From: Congeria kusceri
Lineage: Eukaryota; Mollusca; Bivalvia; Myida; Dreissenidae
Direction of reading: 5' to 3'
NCBI GenBank assembly: GCA_027627225.1
Contig: CM051034.1
Coordinates: forward strand, 19,886,480-19,950,479
Length of the DNA stretch: 64,000 nt
The notes beneath the pieces were generated by a model. The model was given only the letters and a program-made list of their open reading frames with translations, ran no database searches and had not been told where the DNA came from. A program made the translations under genes and the position numbers. Shown here piece after piece: positions 11,166 to 22,987 of the stretch (positions are counted from its first letter, which is position 1; each line of letters opens with the position of its first letter).

Positions 11166-11447
11166 AGCCGCAGTCCATAGAATATTATTAAATACATCTT
11201 AAATTGGCATTAGTTCTAATGAACGTTAATGATGTTTATTTGACTGAAAACTGTTTCTAATTTACGAAAGGCATTTTATAATGTCTATGTTCGAAAACGC
11301 TGGGTACGAATTCCAGAGGCATCACCAGCTATCGGGTACAGATAACTATACGATAAAAAGTTACCAAAGCGTTATAACTTTACCGATTTCATTAGGAAGG
11401 ATTTTTGCAAAGTTTTATTTTTATTAAAATATGTCTGGACTGCTGCT
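11166..11447. mobile_element. TTAA-flanked MITE (AGCYGCAGTCCA termini), copy 1
   Basis: Begins AGCCGCAGTCCA and ends TGGACTGCTGCT, with TTAA on each side (11162-11165, 11448-11451). The interior matches 61.31-61.66 kb over long blocks (ATTGGCATTAGTTCTAATGA, TTTACGAAAGGCATTTTA, AGAGGCATCACCAGCTATCG). It is non-coding. The TTAA target suggests a piggyBac-mobilised element. Confidence 0.8.
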
Positions 11448-11449
11448 TT

Positions 11450-12540
11450 AATTATGTGGCCAGGCCAGAATAAACAAAAGTTTTGAACAAGAATCTCAAT
11501 TGTAGATTAGACCTTGAAGATATAGGATTAACAATTTGAATTACAATTAACAGTTAACAAAATATATCTATAATATGCTAATATCGCTGAGGTGTTAAAA
11601 TAGTTTGGATTAGTTATATGCCAAACATAATCAAATATTAAGCAGTATGATCGCTTTTGTCATTATGCTTATTATTAATAAACATTTTTTGCAAATTTTC
11701 CATGTCATGTTTATGTAAACATTGTGTACACAGTCGTAATAATTTTAATTGTATTTGCCAAATATTATACTTTTTTTTCAAACATGTGTTCCGATTTTGA
11801 AGAGTAATGTTCCTATATCTCACCTCATATATAAATGACGCGATCCGATTGGCTAAAAGCGGACACCTGGCCATGCGGTGTTTTCCATACATCATGTGTA
11901 TATTTCGATACCCCATAGAAGTCTAATGACGCAGTCTTATAACGTCATTGTGTTTACTTTCGTCACTTCATTGTACGTGTTTCGTGTTATTTTGTAATTT
12001 TTTCTTTCGTTACTTTTCAAGTGATATCAATTCAAGGAAACAAATGAAAGGTAGTCGGCGATATATATCGGTATCTCGTGTGATATGAAACCACTGAGTG
12101 CGTATATCCCATACACCCTCAATTAACAGTGTAAACATGACTTTGTAATACATATATTTGGCTCAAACTCAAGCATGCTTATATCATGCTAATGCTAATG
12201 TTAATACTAATAGTAATGTGTATTCTGTCTCTTTTCACGATTAGTGATCATTATAAACTTGTTGGCCTGACTACAGACGCAATCTTGATTGGAAACTATG
12301 GCATAAAATATTTTATTTAATGTATTGTATTGTTACGAAACGACAAAATTGCAGTGCTTTTTAAAATAATAGAAGTACTGCGTAAAAAGCCGTATAAAAC
12401 CGTTTAAAAATGATAAAATATTGATACCGGATATAATCTTATCATCAATTGAAATTATACATTTATGTATCTGAAATTTAATGTTATCGTGCTGACGCTC
12501 TTGTTATCGGATTGTGCAACAGTGTATATTTGAAATGTAT
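11450..12540. other. AT-rich intergenic stretch
   Basis: No exon-like pattern. Stretches such as ACGCGATCCGATTGGCTAAAA (11.84 kb) look like generic promoter or repeat debris. Nothing firmer can be claimed. Confidence 0.4.
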
Positions 12541-12542
12541 TG

Positions 12543-12850
12543 TAAGGGACCTATTCACAGATTGGCAAATTTACAATTTTCAAAATTTTCAAATATTCCG
12601 AGAAACGCATGATATGTAAATAATCGAAATTACACTCCTGGTACAGAGATATATTGGAAATAATGTGTCCTTGACGAATGAATATCAATTGATGTTAAAA
12701 TTATAAAGCGTCCGTAACGCTTTTTGCCGATATGAATGGAGAACACTTAATTTTTTAAGCTGTAAAAAATAAACCTCAATAAATATCACGCAAGCCTTAT
12801 GGTTAGAGCGCTAGACTTTTAACTTTTCTACGTTTTACTGTTCTGCTTAC
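12543..12850. mobile_element. Partial relative of the 10.1 kb element
   Basis: Starts TAAGGGACCTATTCACAGAT followed by TGGCAAATTTACAATTTT, matching the left end of the element at 10107, and includes ATATTGGAAATA.TGTGTC and AAATTATAAAGCGT blocks also present there. Near 12790 it contains a box-A-like CTTATGGTTAGAGCGCTAGA, closer to a tRNA than the 10.4 kb copy. The right end is not recognisable. Confidence 0.55.
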
Positions 12851-13049
12851 AGTATTTAGTTGTGCTTAGTCCAGATGCTTTAATTTTTGCAATTTTAAAT
12901 ATTTGATATATAGAGAAGAACAGCTTACTGCCTGGTCAAGTTTGTATTAATACTGATTATAGTGTGTTCATATTGTGAACTCAATGAAATCTCATTCAGA
13001 ATGTAAGGTCAATTAGGTGGAAATCATTTAAATAATGGAGTACTAGTGA

Positions 13050-13290
13050 TTAATTTTTCCCATTGATGATGCCATACGAGTAGCAAATTTCGAGTTTATG
13101 TACATATTTAAAACGTACTTTTTGTGATTTATTCATATACAAAATAATAAAGTGTACACGTTCTTGGTTTCAATGTGTTTGAGCTGTTGATTTTATACAT
13201 TTTACTTAAATTGTTGACGTTTGAGTTTATTCAAAGTAAAATCACGTACATCCAAACATTGATTCGTATAGGTGCTACCTGCCTGGCCGA
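13050..13290. repeat. Direct repeat, left copy
   Basis: Shares order and sequence blocks with 13870-14120: TTTATGT..ATATTTAAAA, TTTTTGTGATTTAT, AATAATAAA.T.T..CGTTCTTGGT, then GTTGA.TTTA...TT.A, then CGTAC.T.CAAACATTGA.T. The two copies flank the hairpin at 13.3-13.44 kb. Confidence 0.6.
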
Positions 13291-13298
13291 TATATAGA

Positions 13299-13442
13299 GA
13301 ATAACAGGTTACTGCCTGGTCTTGTGTAATATATCAGGTGAGTCTTAGAATAATATAACGGCAAGGCTTGCCGAGCCGTTATTTTATTCGTGCCGAACCT
13401 GATATATTACACAAGACCAGGCAGTAACCTGTTTTTCTATTC
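13299..13442. repeat. Near-perfect 144-bp palindrome
   Basis: The left arm starting AACAGGTTACTGCCTGGTCT (13299-13339) is complementary to the right arm (13397-13442, ends AGGCAGTAACCTGTTTTTCT). The loop is itself palindromic around CGGCAAGGCTTGCCG. A partial single arm occurs at 12905-12940. It is probably a palindromic MITE that could extrude a cruciform. Confidence 0.75.
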
Positions 13443-13869
13443 ATCATACCACATTTTTCGTAAAATATCCCAAACGAGCTGATTTTTATATATTTAAAAA
13501 CTAAGGACGGCGCTGATTTTGCTGAGCCGACTTATACACGTTCACGTACATGTAGTTATGGATTTCTAAAAGTTGACTGAATAATACCTTATTATTAACA
13601 TTTCGTAATGATAAGTGAACTGTTTTCACTACGAATACATAGATTACACACATGCTCATTCATAAAATACTGAAAATGCGAACTGAAATAGATTGCAACT
13701 ATCAATTTTATCGGAAAACACAACGCCGAATTGTTTGGAGAAGCCATTTGACTATAGTGCGTTCAATTTTTGGTAATAATGTTTTTGGTTCAACATAAAC
13801 TGATGCGTTGTAGTGACTTTTAGTGCATGTATTATGAATGCATTGAAATAAATGTGTATGGATGATTTA

Positions 13870-14120
13870 TTGTGTTCCATAGATGACGTCATATCACTAC
13901 CAAAGTGCGGATTTATGTGAATATTTAAAAAAAATAATAACGTTTTTGTGATTTATGACGATTAAAAATAATAAACTATATGCGTTCTTGGTATCAAATT
14001 GTTTGTTTTGTTGAATCTGATTCATTTTTACTGAAACTGTTGACTTTATAGTTGATTCCGATTAATATGACGTACCTGCAAACATTGACTGATATAAACG
14101 CTAGTGACCTGATATAAAAA
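13870..14120. repeat. Direct repeat, right copy
   Basis: Partner of 13050-13290. Divergence is moderate, with short indels. Confidence 0.6.
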
Positions 14121-14179
14121 ATAAATATATCAGGCACCTTTGTATCAGGCCGATATCTGCATAATGGTATGATAAAGCA

Positions 14180-14700
14180 AAATATATGAGTCAGTTGTTT
14201 GTCAGGCTGACCAGACTGTAATCTGTATTATGGTTTGATGAAAACGAACATTTCATATATACATAACATACAATTCATATAGATCTATACATTAAAGCAA
14301 GGATGAAGTCTGCCAAAAGCCTTGTTCACTAAAACTCATATTAGAAATTAAGCACCTCATCTGATGAATGCTATTGATTGGCATACTAATGACACTCGAT
14401 TGAAACTTTTTGGAAGAAATGGAATTACTATTTTATTATTCAAAAATCACGTTTCTAATGGCTTTTTGGCATTTTTCTTATTTTGTATGTAATTAAACAT
14501 ATGTTTACTTTATGAACAAGCACAAGTAAATAAGTAATGATTAAAATTACAATTAGCGACAAAGTACACAAGAATATGTATTAATCATATGGGATTGTAA
14601 ACATAACATGTCATACAGCATATACAACAATTATAGTCATGTTGTCAGTTATCCAGATATGTGCTTATTATTTAACTTCACACAAAAATGACCTGATTAT
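14180..14700. other. 3' flank of unit B
   Basis: AT-rich. It would contain the 3' untranslated region of the unit B gene; no clear polyadenylation signal was settled on. Confidence 0.4.
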
Positions 14701-14724
14701 TTTACTTAGATATTGGCGTCGATG

Positions 14725-16785
14725 TCACACACCGTCATAAACATGCACCTCCTCCCCACTGGTCACCGGTTTCTCGTAAACGTTAAGACTTAAAGGCTTC
14801 TGGTTGCTTTCTAAGTCCGCTTTAAAAACTATTTTAGCATTTCTTGGTGCGGCAAAATCAGAATTTTTATATTTTGATTCTTCAGTGGCGTATATTTCGT
14901 CATATACATGCATGTCATCCGTCTCTGTGTGTACTGAATCGTTTCCGCTGTTTACATTATTAGCAAGCTTTCTTCTGCAAAACAAGAACATTTTCATTAT
15001 TTTCTTGAACCTTCTTAAAGTTGGTGATAATTCGTTGATATGATAATTCTATCGCAACTCTTATTTTAGCATTCTCCACTTTGTAAAGATCATTAAAAAT
15101 AATGCTCTGAAAGCGATGCATTCTAACTAACTTACCGGTACGTTTTTATATAAATGGATGATCCCATGACAGCCGATAGGACGACAGAGATGAGGACAAT
15201 TGTAAATATCACTGCGCCTATTACAGAGTCTGAAATGAGAAATAACTGAAAAAAAATATATTAACACTAACAATGACATAAACACTTATGCTGGAATATT
15301 ACAGTAAAAACGTTTTGTCAAGTTTATACTACATAGCACTTTAACTATAAGCATAGCATTAATATAGCATTTATATGAATAATACAACTTATTGTTAGGT
15401 TTGTACTACATGACACTCTTACTAGACGGGTAATAGAAATATAAATTATAATGAAACTCAACCGGAATCCAAAATAAACGTCGCACGATGTACTGATAAA
15501 ATAGGCAAATTATTAGTTACAGTGTAGTGCACCTTATAGTGAATATATACTTCAAGTTCATTATATATGGGACAAGTTTTATTCGAATGGGATAGATCAG
15601 TTTTCGCCAGTTATCTATGTGTGCTATCGTTCGGGAATTTACTGTTGATAGTGCATCTCAAACCATTACATGTACGCTATGATCATTTTTGTAAGCTTGG
15701 TGGACGGGTGATCGGAAAGTATCTGTGAAAAATGACTGAATTCATTCAAATACTACACAAATGTCAATCATATTTAAATTAATCTAGCTTTATCATATTC
15801 GATGAACTCCAATATCAAGTGCTTAAATATTGATCTATTTTCTACAAAAAAAGCACGTGGTAAAGCTTGTGATGTGTTTGTGATTATCGATGAATTGACA
15901 CAATAATTGGGGTAGAGTTGAAATGTTAGTGGCAAAACACTGGAAAGGTCTATTTATAGACCATACGACGAAATTGAATTGACATTGTGTTGAGCCAGTT
16001 GGAAAGCTAGGCCTTAATTGTTTGATGTACATGTCTTGTAAAAAACCATGCATACTATCATGGTGTTTATCGGAGATGGACCTAGATAGACGTTGTTATA
16101 ACGCTTATAGCGTACCAGAAATTACAATATGAGATGGATTTAATGGCATTGTACATTGGATTTTCGGAAAACCACGACCTTTGGCTGTTCTTGCCGAATA
16201 ACCAGCACCATTTAACAATCATTTCAAAGAATAGTCTTATTGTTTACATCGGATTTATTATGCTTAATACATTTTTACATTATTCGTGATAGTTGCTTAT
16301 TTTTGCTACAAGAGGTGTATGTTCACAGTCTGATAAAGCAAACCTTTTCTCGGCTCTACCTTTCTTTTCTGAACCGCTCTGAGATAAAAACGGCAATGCC
16401 TGAACAAGTGTTGGTTTCCTCGTCAGAGACCCATTTGAAGTTGTCCCTAGTGTTGTGGCAGAGCGTGTCTCTGGTAAGACAATGGAGGCGGAACGTGTTG
16501 CTGGATATGTTGTTTTACAGTCTATAAAAAAAAACATGTTAAATACAGAATGCTCGTATGAATGATGTCAAAATACACATTTAGAATTTGGAATGTCATA
16601 TATAATATAACTTTCGTAACGTGTTTAAAAGGAAAAATCTTCAAAATGCTGTTTACAGATCTTATGTCCAACACGATTATAATGAAATTAAATAAAGCAT
16701 TAAACGAAAGGCATTACACACACTTACCACTAAATATTTGTACATTTGTCAATGTGACAAATAAACAGAGGCGCCGTAAGTCCAT
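14725..16785 (-). CDS. Unit B: small single-pass membrane protein with tyrosine tail (unrecognised family)
   Basis: Four minus-strand exons with consistent phases: 16785-16728 (signal peptide, donor GTAAGTG), 16521-16360 (stalk), 15229-15136 (TM; acceptor TTTCAG, donor GTAAG) and 14974-14725 (tail; acceptor TTTTGCAG, TGA stop). Joined length is 564 bp, 187 residues. Residues 1-19 (MDLRRLCLFVTLTNVQIFS) form a signal peptide. Residues 20-73 are Ser/Thr-rich with a CKTTY start, an NGS N-glycosylation site and a GSEKK end. About 76-101 are one TM helix, followed by KTYRRK (type I topology). The tail has VYDEIYA (Y129, Y133), VYEKP (Y171) and VYDGV (Y184), possible SH2-docking sites. There is no lectin-like exon, unlike units A and C. 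Relative to A and C, an indel just before the stop removes a conserved C-terminus ending VYVNG. No lesion interrupts it, so it is the one apparently functional unit. Function is unknown; a cell-surface signalling receptor is inference. Confidence 0.7.
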
Positions 16786-17389
16786 TTTCCTTGTACTATG
16801 CAGCTTAGTTAATAATTCAACACTGTGTTTTGATATAAAACAAAACGAAAGTTTTAAACGCTGTCAACCCGGCCATGTTTATCTACAATGTCAGAGCTTA
16901 TCAGTTCATGGTTAGGGTTTATTTATTATAAAGGGACATTTCGTCAACGATGTCATTAATCAATTTTTTATGGTGTCATTCCAAGAATAGATGCACGCAT
17001 TAATTTGAATTGCATATGTGTTTTTTTTGTTTATTTCGATCAACCTTTCTTTGATTCACGTAAACATATTTTTTTCTAATATGACGTCGGGGTTGAATTC
17101 AAAATATTGTCCTTTCATATTAAAGACACATTGTATGGTGCTTCAGTGAGCAAAGTACGGTAAAATATTCAGAAAGGATCGAATAAGCAACATTCAAAGA
17201 AGATGTTGCAAAGTTGTAATAACATTATTTTAAGAATATTTTAGTAAAGCAACATTCAAAGAAGATTTTGCAAAGTTTCAGTAACATTTTTTTTAGAATA
17301 TTTTAGTAGGACTGCTATGTATATCCGTTAAAGTAAGTGAACTGCATGTTAAGTAATTGTTTCATTCTATCGTTTACATAGTGGAATTA

Positions 17390-17590
17390 TTTATATTAAA
17401 ATTTTGTCGAGCATTACTCCTTTGAATAAATTGATAGTTTTGTTCTGTTTTGTATCGCACATATTATTTGTTAATTTATATACTTAACTTTAAACAATGT
17501 GAATTACCAGTTGGATTGAAATTGGTTTAACTGTGTGACTAAAACATATCCAATAAACATTATTGTTTAAAAGTTATCCTGTAAGACCTT
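17390..17590. repeat. Duplicated intergenic segment (copy 2, short)
   Basis: Carries GTCGAGCATTACTCCTTTGA and TCGCACATATTATTTGTTAA, matching 4.02-4.12 kb and 21.08-21.14 kb. It lies about 0.6 kb upstream of the unit B start, while copy 1 is about 0.4 kb upstream of unit D. Confidence 0.6.
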
Positions 17591-18229
17591 TGATCAGATT
17601 TAATAATCATTTAAGCATTTATAAAAAAATATAATTAGATAGTCGTTGGCAAGCGAGTAAGTCTGTTAACAGTTATACAATTGTTAAGTCAAGCACCGTT
17701 TATTCATTCATACCATTTAACATGGCTAATGAAGTATACAATACAATAGTTGGCAGTTGAAAGAAAAGAAGCACAACATTTTCAATAATATATATAGGAA
17801 CAGAATTACTAGGTATAAAAGTACAGATACACAGTTTAATCTGGGAACTGGAGAGTCATATATATCGGGTAGATATATAAAGTTAGTATAAAGGTTATTA
17901 TCAATTAATTAAATGATTGTTGAATTGGTGTACTTTCCATGTTACACCCCCTATTCGAAACTAAATAATAGGCGACCTTGATTGAGTACAAATGGGCTAC
18001 TGGGTACATAGCTGTCTTAAGGTATGTATTCGGTTAGGTATGTTGCATAGTTGTAATTGCAAAAGTGTTAGTAAAGTTGACAAAATAAATTTAGACATAT
18101 TGGTTTGTATTAAATATGATACAACACTATTAGTTTCTATGTCTGGTTCATCCAGCTCACAATATGCATATTAACAGCACACGTTATTTTCAAAACATAC
18201 AAAATATATGATTTAAAATGTATAGTTGT

Positions 18230-18935
18230 ATCAAGACATATGTAAGAGATATATTTTTAAAAGTAGAACAAATATTTTAACAATATTGCTTATGTCTTAG
18301 CTCAACAATGTACACTATGTCACCGCACGCTGTAATTAAACATAGATGCATGGTTTAGGAGATATTGTTTTATCTAGACAAGGTGTATATTTTTAACAAG
18401 AGCACGAACAATATAACTATATTGTTGTATTCGCTAGACAATTAATTTTAATGTACATTTATGAGATGAGAGATGAACATTTTAACATCATTTTTATGCA
18501 TTAGCTAAACAATACTCATTATATAAGAACATTATATATATAAAACATAGATACATGGTTTAAAAAGTAATGTTTTATCTAGACAAAAAGAAGTTCTGTA
18601 TATATTTTATCAGAGAGACGAACATTTTAGCAGTACTGTTGATGTCTTAGTCCAACAATATACATTATATCAGCGCACGGTAATTAAAACCATAGAAAGG
18701 TTTAAGATGTATTGTTTTATCTAAACACAAAAAAGTCTATATTTTAACTGAGAGACGAACATTTTAACATTACTGTTAATAACTTAGTCCAACAATATAC
18801 ATCATATCAGCGTATAGCTCATGGTTTAACAAGTATTGTTATATCTATGAAAATGTTAGGTACATAATTATATATAATATATTTACAGAGAGATCTACAT
18901 TTTAACAAAATTGGTAACGTATTAGTGAAGTAGAT
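18230..18935. repeat. Degenerate tandem repeat, unit about 135-147 bp
   Basis: About five diverged copies. Anchors GAACATTTTAAC recur near 18475, 18622 (as GAACATTTTAGC) and 18757, with a variant near 18893, alternating with TTAG.CCAACAATATACA and ATGGTTTA...TATTGTTTTATCTA. It looks like an old satellite adjacent to the LINE remnant. Confidence 0.6.
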
Positions 18936-18949
18936 AAATCGAACAATAG

Positions 18950-20575
18950 CAAGACAGGTCATTTGTTGTTATCCAATCTTTGTCAAAATTTTAGAGATAA
19001 ATTTATACAGTTTTTATTTGGTTTGCTTGTTATGTGAATTTATTAACTTTTCTAATTTGTATATGTTTGGATGTCTGTAAAAATATGGTTTAATGAGTCT
19101 TTTTCTGTCTGAGTCAAAGAGGACACACTCGAATAAATAATGGAATTCATCACCTAATTTATTTGTACAATGGGCACAGTATCTTTCGTCTAGTGGGACA
19201 TTATTTCAATTACCCTTTTCAATGGGCATTCTGTGGTTTCTGGTTCTAAATTTTTTTAAGAAAAAATAAGTGCTTGTTGGAGATGTTAGACAAATAGTTT
19301 TCGTACACAAACGTCAATTTAAATATTCTAGAGAACGTACTATTGCTAGAGGAGTCTATATTGGAAAACCAGTCGTTTATAAAATCATCAGTAAGCTTCT
19401 ATTTGATACATGTTTTTAACCACTATGCACAAAGGACTTCTTGGTTAATCCATATATTATTTAGACCGCACTTGATTAGAATCGACTTAATGAAGTGAAC
19501 ACATGGATATTGTTTCTTAATTGTAGCTTCGTCTAAGGACATCGCTATCGTATGTATTATTTTGTATATCATTGATGAAAGTTTATTTGCATGAGTATTA
19601 TTGTTTTGAAATAACGTTGACCAGAATGATACGGCTTTTGCCTCTATATCAATTGACAGTGGTTTATGTCTGTTTCACCATATAGCATGTAGTTTGGAGT
19701 CGAACTTTGCAATTTTAAGATATATTTTAAATATTTCAGTTGGACTCTTTCTAGGATAGTGTTATTACCATATCCCCAAATTTCTGCACCATACAATAAT
19801 ATCAGTTTTATCGTTTTTTTAAACAGTTCGATACAAAGATCAATAGGTAATTTAAGACGGTTGGAGTTTCTTATTAGACTGTACATAGCTCTTGTGGCCT
19901 GTTGTGTTATGTGATTCTTACAACTGTAAAACGAACCTGATCGGTTACAATATACCCCTAAATATTTTTATTTTTAACAATATCAAGCTTCTCATTATTA
20001 AATGTGAAATTGAATATTTTCTGTCTTCCTTTACCGAAAACTACTATATTTGATTTTGTGGTATTAACCTTAAGTTTCCAAAGGTCGCAGTATTGTGAAT
20101 AAATGTTTAATGCATTTTGTAATCAATCTTCAGTCTCAGACATGATAATAGTGTCGTCAGCATATAACAGGACAAATAGTTTCAGGAATGTTTGCATAGT
20201 ATGAGAGTAGGTACCGTCACTAATGTTCACACCACCGTAAATTAAATTTTGGGTGAAATATGTGTTAAGATCGTTTAGGAACAGTGAAAACAGGAGCGGC
20301 GAGAGGTTTTCGCCTTGGCGGACACCAATATTACTAGTAAATAAGTTTGAAAATGTAGAGGTATTACTGACGCAAGATTTGGTGTTGCTGTACAGGTTTT
20401 GGATAAGTTTAAGGCATTTTCCATTTATGTTTATGTTAATAAGCTTTTGACATAGACCTTGTCTCCAAACCGTGTCAAAATATTGTTTTAAATCGATGAA
20501 AGCACAGAATTTCCTTCTTCTGTTATTTATATACTGTATTAAATGGTTAAGTATGAACATGTCATCAGCAGGGAA
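18950..20575 (-). pseudogene. 5'-truncated LINE, RT to C-terminal domain
   Basis: Second non-LTR retrotransposon, a different lineage from that at 1-2.7 kb. On the minus strand from 20560 it reads FCAFIDLKQYFDTVW, GVRQGENLSPLLFSLFLNDL and the catalytic LLYADDTIIMSE (20125-20155). These are followed by NIYSQYCDLWKLKVNTTKS, ILLYGAEIWGYGN (19.79 kb) and a C-terminal Cys motif ERYCAHC...DEFHYLFEC (19.1-19.2 kb). The first 145 codons are open, but stops accumulate downstream of 20123. It starts abruptly in RT, the usual 5' truncation of LINE insertions. Confidence 0.85.
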
Positions 20576-20594
20576 ACACCCGTAAATTTAACAA

Positions 20595-20990
20595 CTTAAT
20601 GTATTTTTGTTAAGGCAAGTGACCAATTGGCTTACCAGTGAAGTACAGACAAATGAAAACATAAAACAAGCACAAAACCCATTACAATTAGTGTAACATT
20701 ATCATAATTGCAGTGAATAAACAGTGAGTACAGCAATTTATTCAGTTTAAAGATATCTAGTTCAGCTGGATTATGCCGTAAGCTTAGTGAAACTTCTTTC
20801 GAGTCCGTCTTCAGCTTAAAACCAGCATGTAGGTTCTTTGAAAGATCACACGAACGATCACTGACAAGGGATCGAATATACGATTTCCCAAATGCAAGGC
20901 GGACATATCCATTACACCACTGGATTACAGAGGTTGACATATGTGTATGACAAATGCTAATAGCCAAGATTAAATCTCAGTACAATTAAC
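20595..20990. repeat. Dispersed repeat R, copy 1
   Basis: Matches 26120-26500 over blocks such as TTATGCCGTAAGCTTAGTGA and TTGGCTTACCA. The minus strand is open for 111 codons here but not in the other copy. The AAGGCAAGTGACCAATTG part is also shared with 26.8 and 53.75 kb. Confidence 0.65.
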
Positions 20991-21019
20991 ATAATGTGGT
21001 TTATTAAACTTAATTTTAA

Positions 21020-21560
21020 GATATTGTTTCAGGTTTATTGTTAAAACAGTGGCATTATTTGTATAAACATTTTAAAGTTTGGTCGTATATTACTTCTTTG
21101 AATATATTGAAATATTTGTTCTCTTTTGTAACGCACATATTACTATATACTGTTATATACTGGGGTAATATTCTAAATATCAGCCTAATAAAAATAGATA
21201 GCGTGTTTTATTAATATAATTTCGATTTCAGAATGCAGTATCGTAATGGTGATCAAAGAAAGTACCTGTAATCAAAACAAAAACGTGTCCAATTTAAATT
21301 TATTTATATTCCGGAAATAATAAGGTAATACATGTATACTATACATGTATATAGTAAGTATAACATTATAAATTGTAAGGTGTAAAATTAAAGTACAAAT
21401 GCTTGATCCACTGTATTTAAGATGTGCAGTACATGGACAAATATATTTGACAAAATGGCGACCGTAAGTACCCGGTATAAAGTAAAACGTGAGACATATT
21501 TGTAGCAATAATGTGAAGGTCATATTGTGAAATCAATAGTCCATAAATAGAAAAAGGTGC
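21020..21560. repeat. Duplicated intergenic segment (copy 3)
   Basis: Collinear with 3960-4490. Further weaker collinearity runs on towards the tail exon of each following unit: 5.70-5.83 kb with 21.90-22.03 kb, and 5.93-5.99 kb with 22.48-22.54 kb. Confidence 0.65.
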
Positions 21561-22987
21561 CCCGTGGAAAAATGTTGTGATAAAGGCATTGAATCTTAAG
21601 AAAATAGTGCCTTGGTGCCGTGGTCAAAATGAAGGACATTACGCAATTTGTGGAAATCTATGATATACGAGTATTATTATGCAAGTCAAGTGTGTTAAAG
21701 TCAGGATAATCACTTTTATGTATGACGAAAGATTGAGATCAGACCTGTTAAGCAAACATGAACTGTGCCCAGTTATGGTGATGATTTGTGAATGTATTTG
21801 AAGGTGGTGGGACATTAAGTAAAGTTGATGGTGTTGTAACTGCACTAAAATACATTGACATTCTAGACAACAATATTTGGCAGTCATTCCTCGTCATTTC
21901 CATGAAATGCATGCGCTCGCCTGTTCGCCGATGTTTAATATGTTAGAAAATTGTTGTATATGAAAAAATGTCAAATTTTTTACATAAGCATATCCAAATA
22001 TCTATTCAACAAAAGTGAATGCATATGGCACGCCATCATCCAAGAATATATTCAGAGCCTGTATTCAATAATTCAATTGTAATTCGCCTGACCGAATATA
22101 TAACTAAATACTGATGTAAAAGTTTCTTTAAAAGTATATTATTTTGTATAATACATGTTTCAAATTCTGCACCAATGAATGTGACATTCAAAATGACTGC
22201 CATTATGCCGAATACAATTATAAAGAGGTTGTTATTATGGACACTTATTATTTTATCAAACGCAGATTGTTGGTGAATTTAGTAACACATAATTTAACAT
22301 ATTCGGTTAAATCTTTGGAGAAATCCCAAACACTCGTGTTTAAGTATATTATTTATAAAAATGAAATACATGTACATATGAAATAAAAAGGCAGGAGCTC
22401 ATGAAACTTAATCAGTTGTAGTTAACATGTTTTATGTATTAAACATTTTCAAATAACCAAAAGAAAAATCCATGGTATCAGTCATTCAGCGATGGTCTAA
22501 TTGTTTAACCGTTGACATAAACTACTTGATTGTTTGACACAGATACTGGTGTCGATGTCACACAACGTTCATAAGCATGCACCTGCTCCCCACTGGTCAC
22601 CATGTCCTCGTAAACGTCAACACTGGGAGACTTCAGTCTACCCTCTAGACTGCGATAAAATGAACTGCATACTTTCTTGGTTTGGTTAAAACAGTATTTT
22701 TGTGTTTTAATTCTTCAGCAGTATCATCTATTTCGTCATATACATGTTTTTCAGCCATTTCTGTGCGCACTAAAACGTCTCCGCTGTTTGGACTATTAGA
22801 ATGTTTTCTTCTGCAAAAAGAATTTGTTTTAATTAACTATATTTATTTGCAAAAAAAAACGTTATTTCTGATTGTGTTGATACGATAATTATATCGCGAC
22901 AATTATGTAAGTACACTTCCGTTGTAAAGATTACTTAACATGTTGCTCTGAAAGCTTTGCATTCAAGCAAACATACCTTTTTATATA

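Noticed and set aside
10365..12835. tRNA genes at 10.37 and 12.79 kb
   Set aside because: Box-A/B-like words only; acceptor and anticodon stems do not form and both lie inside repeat elements.
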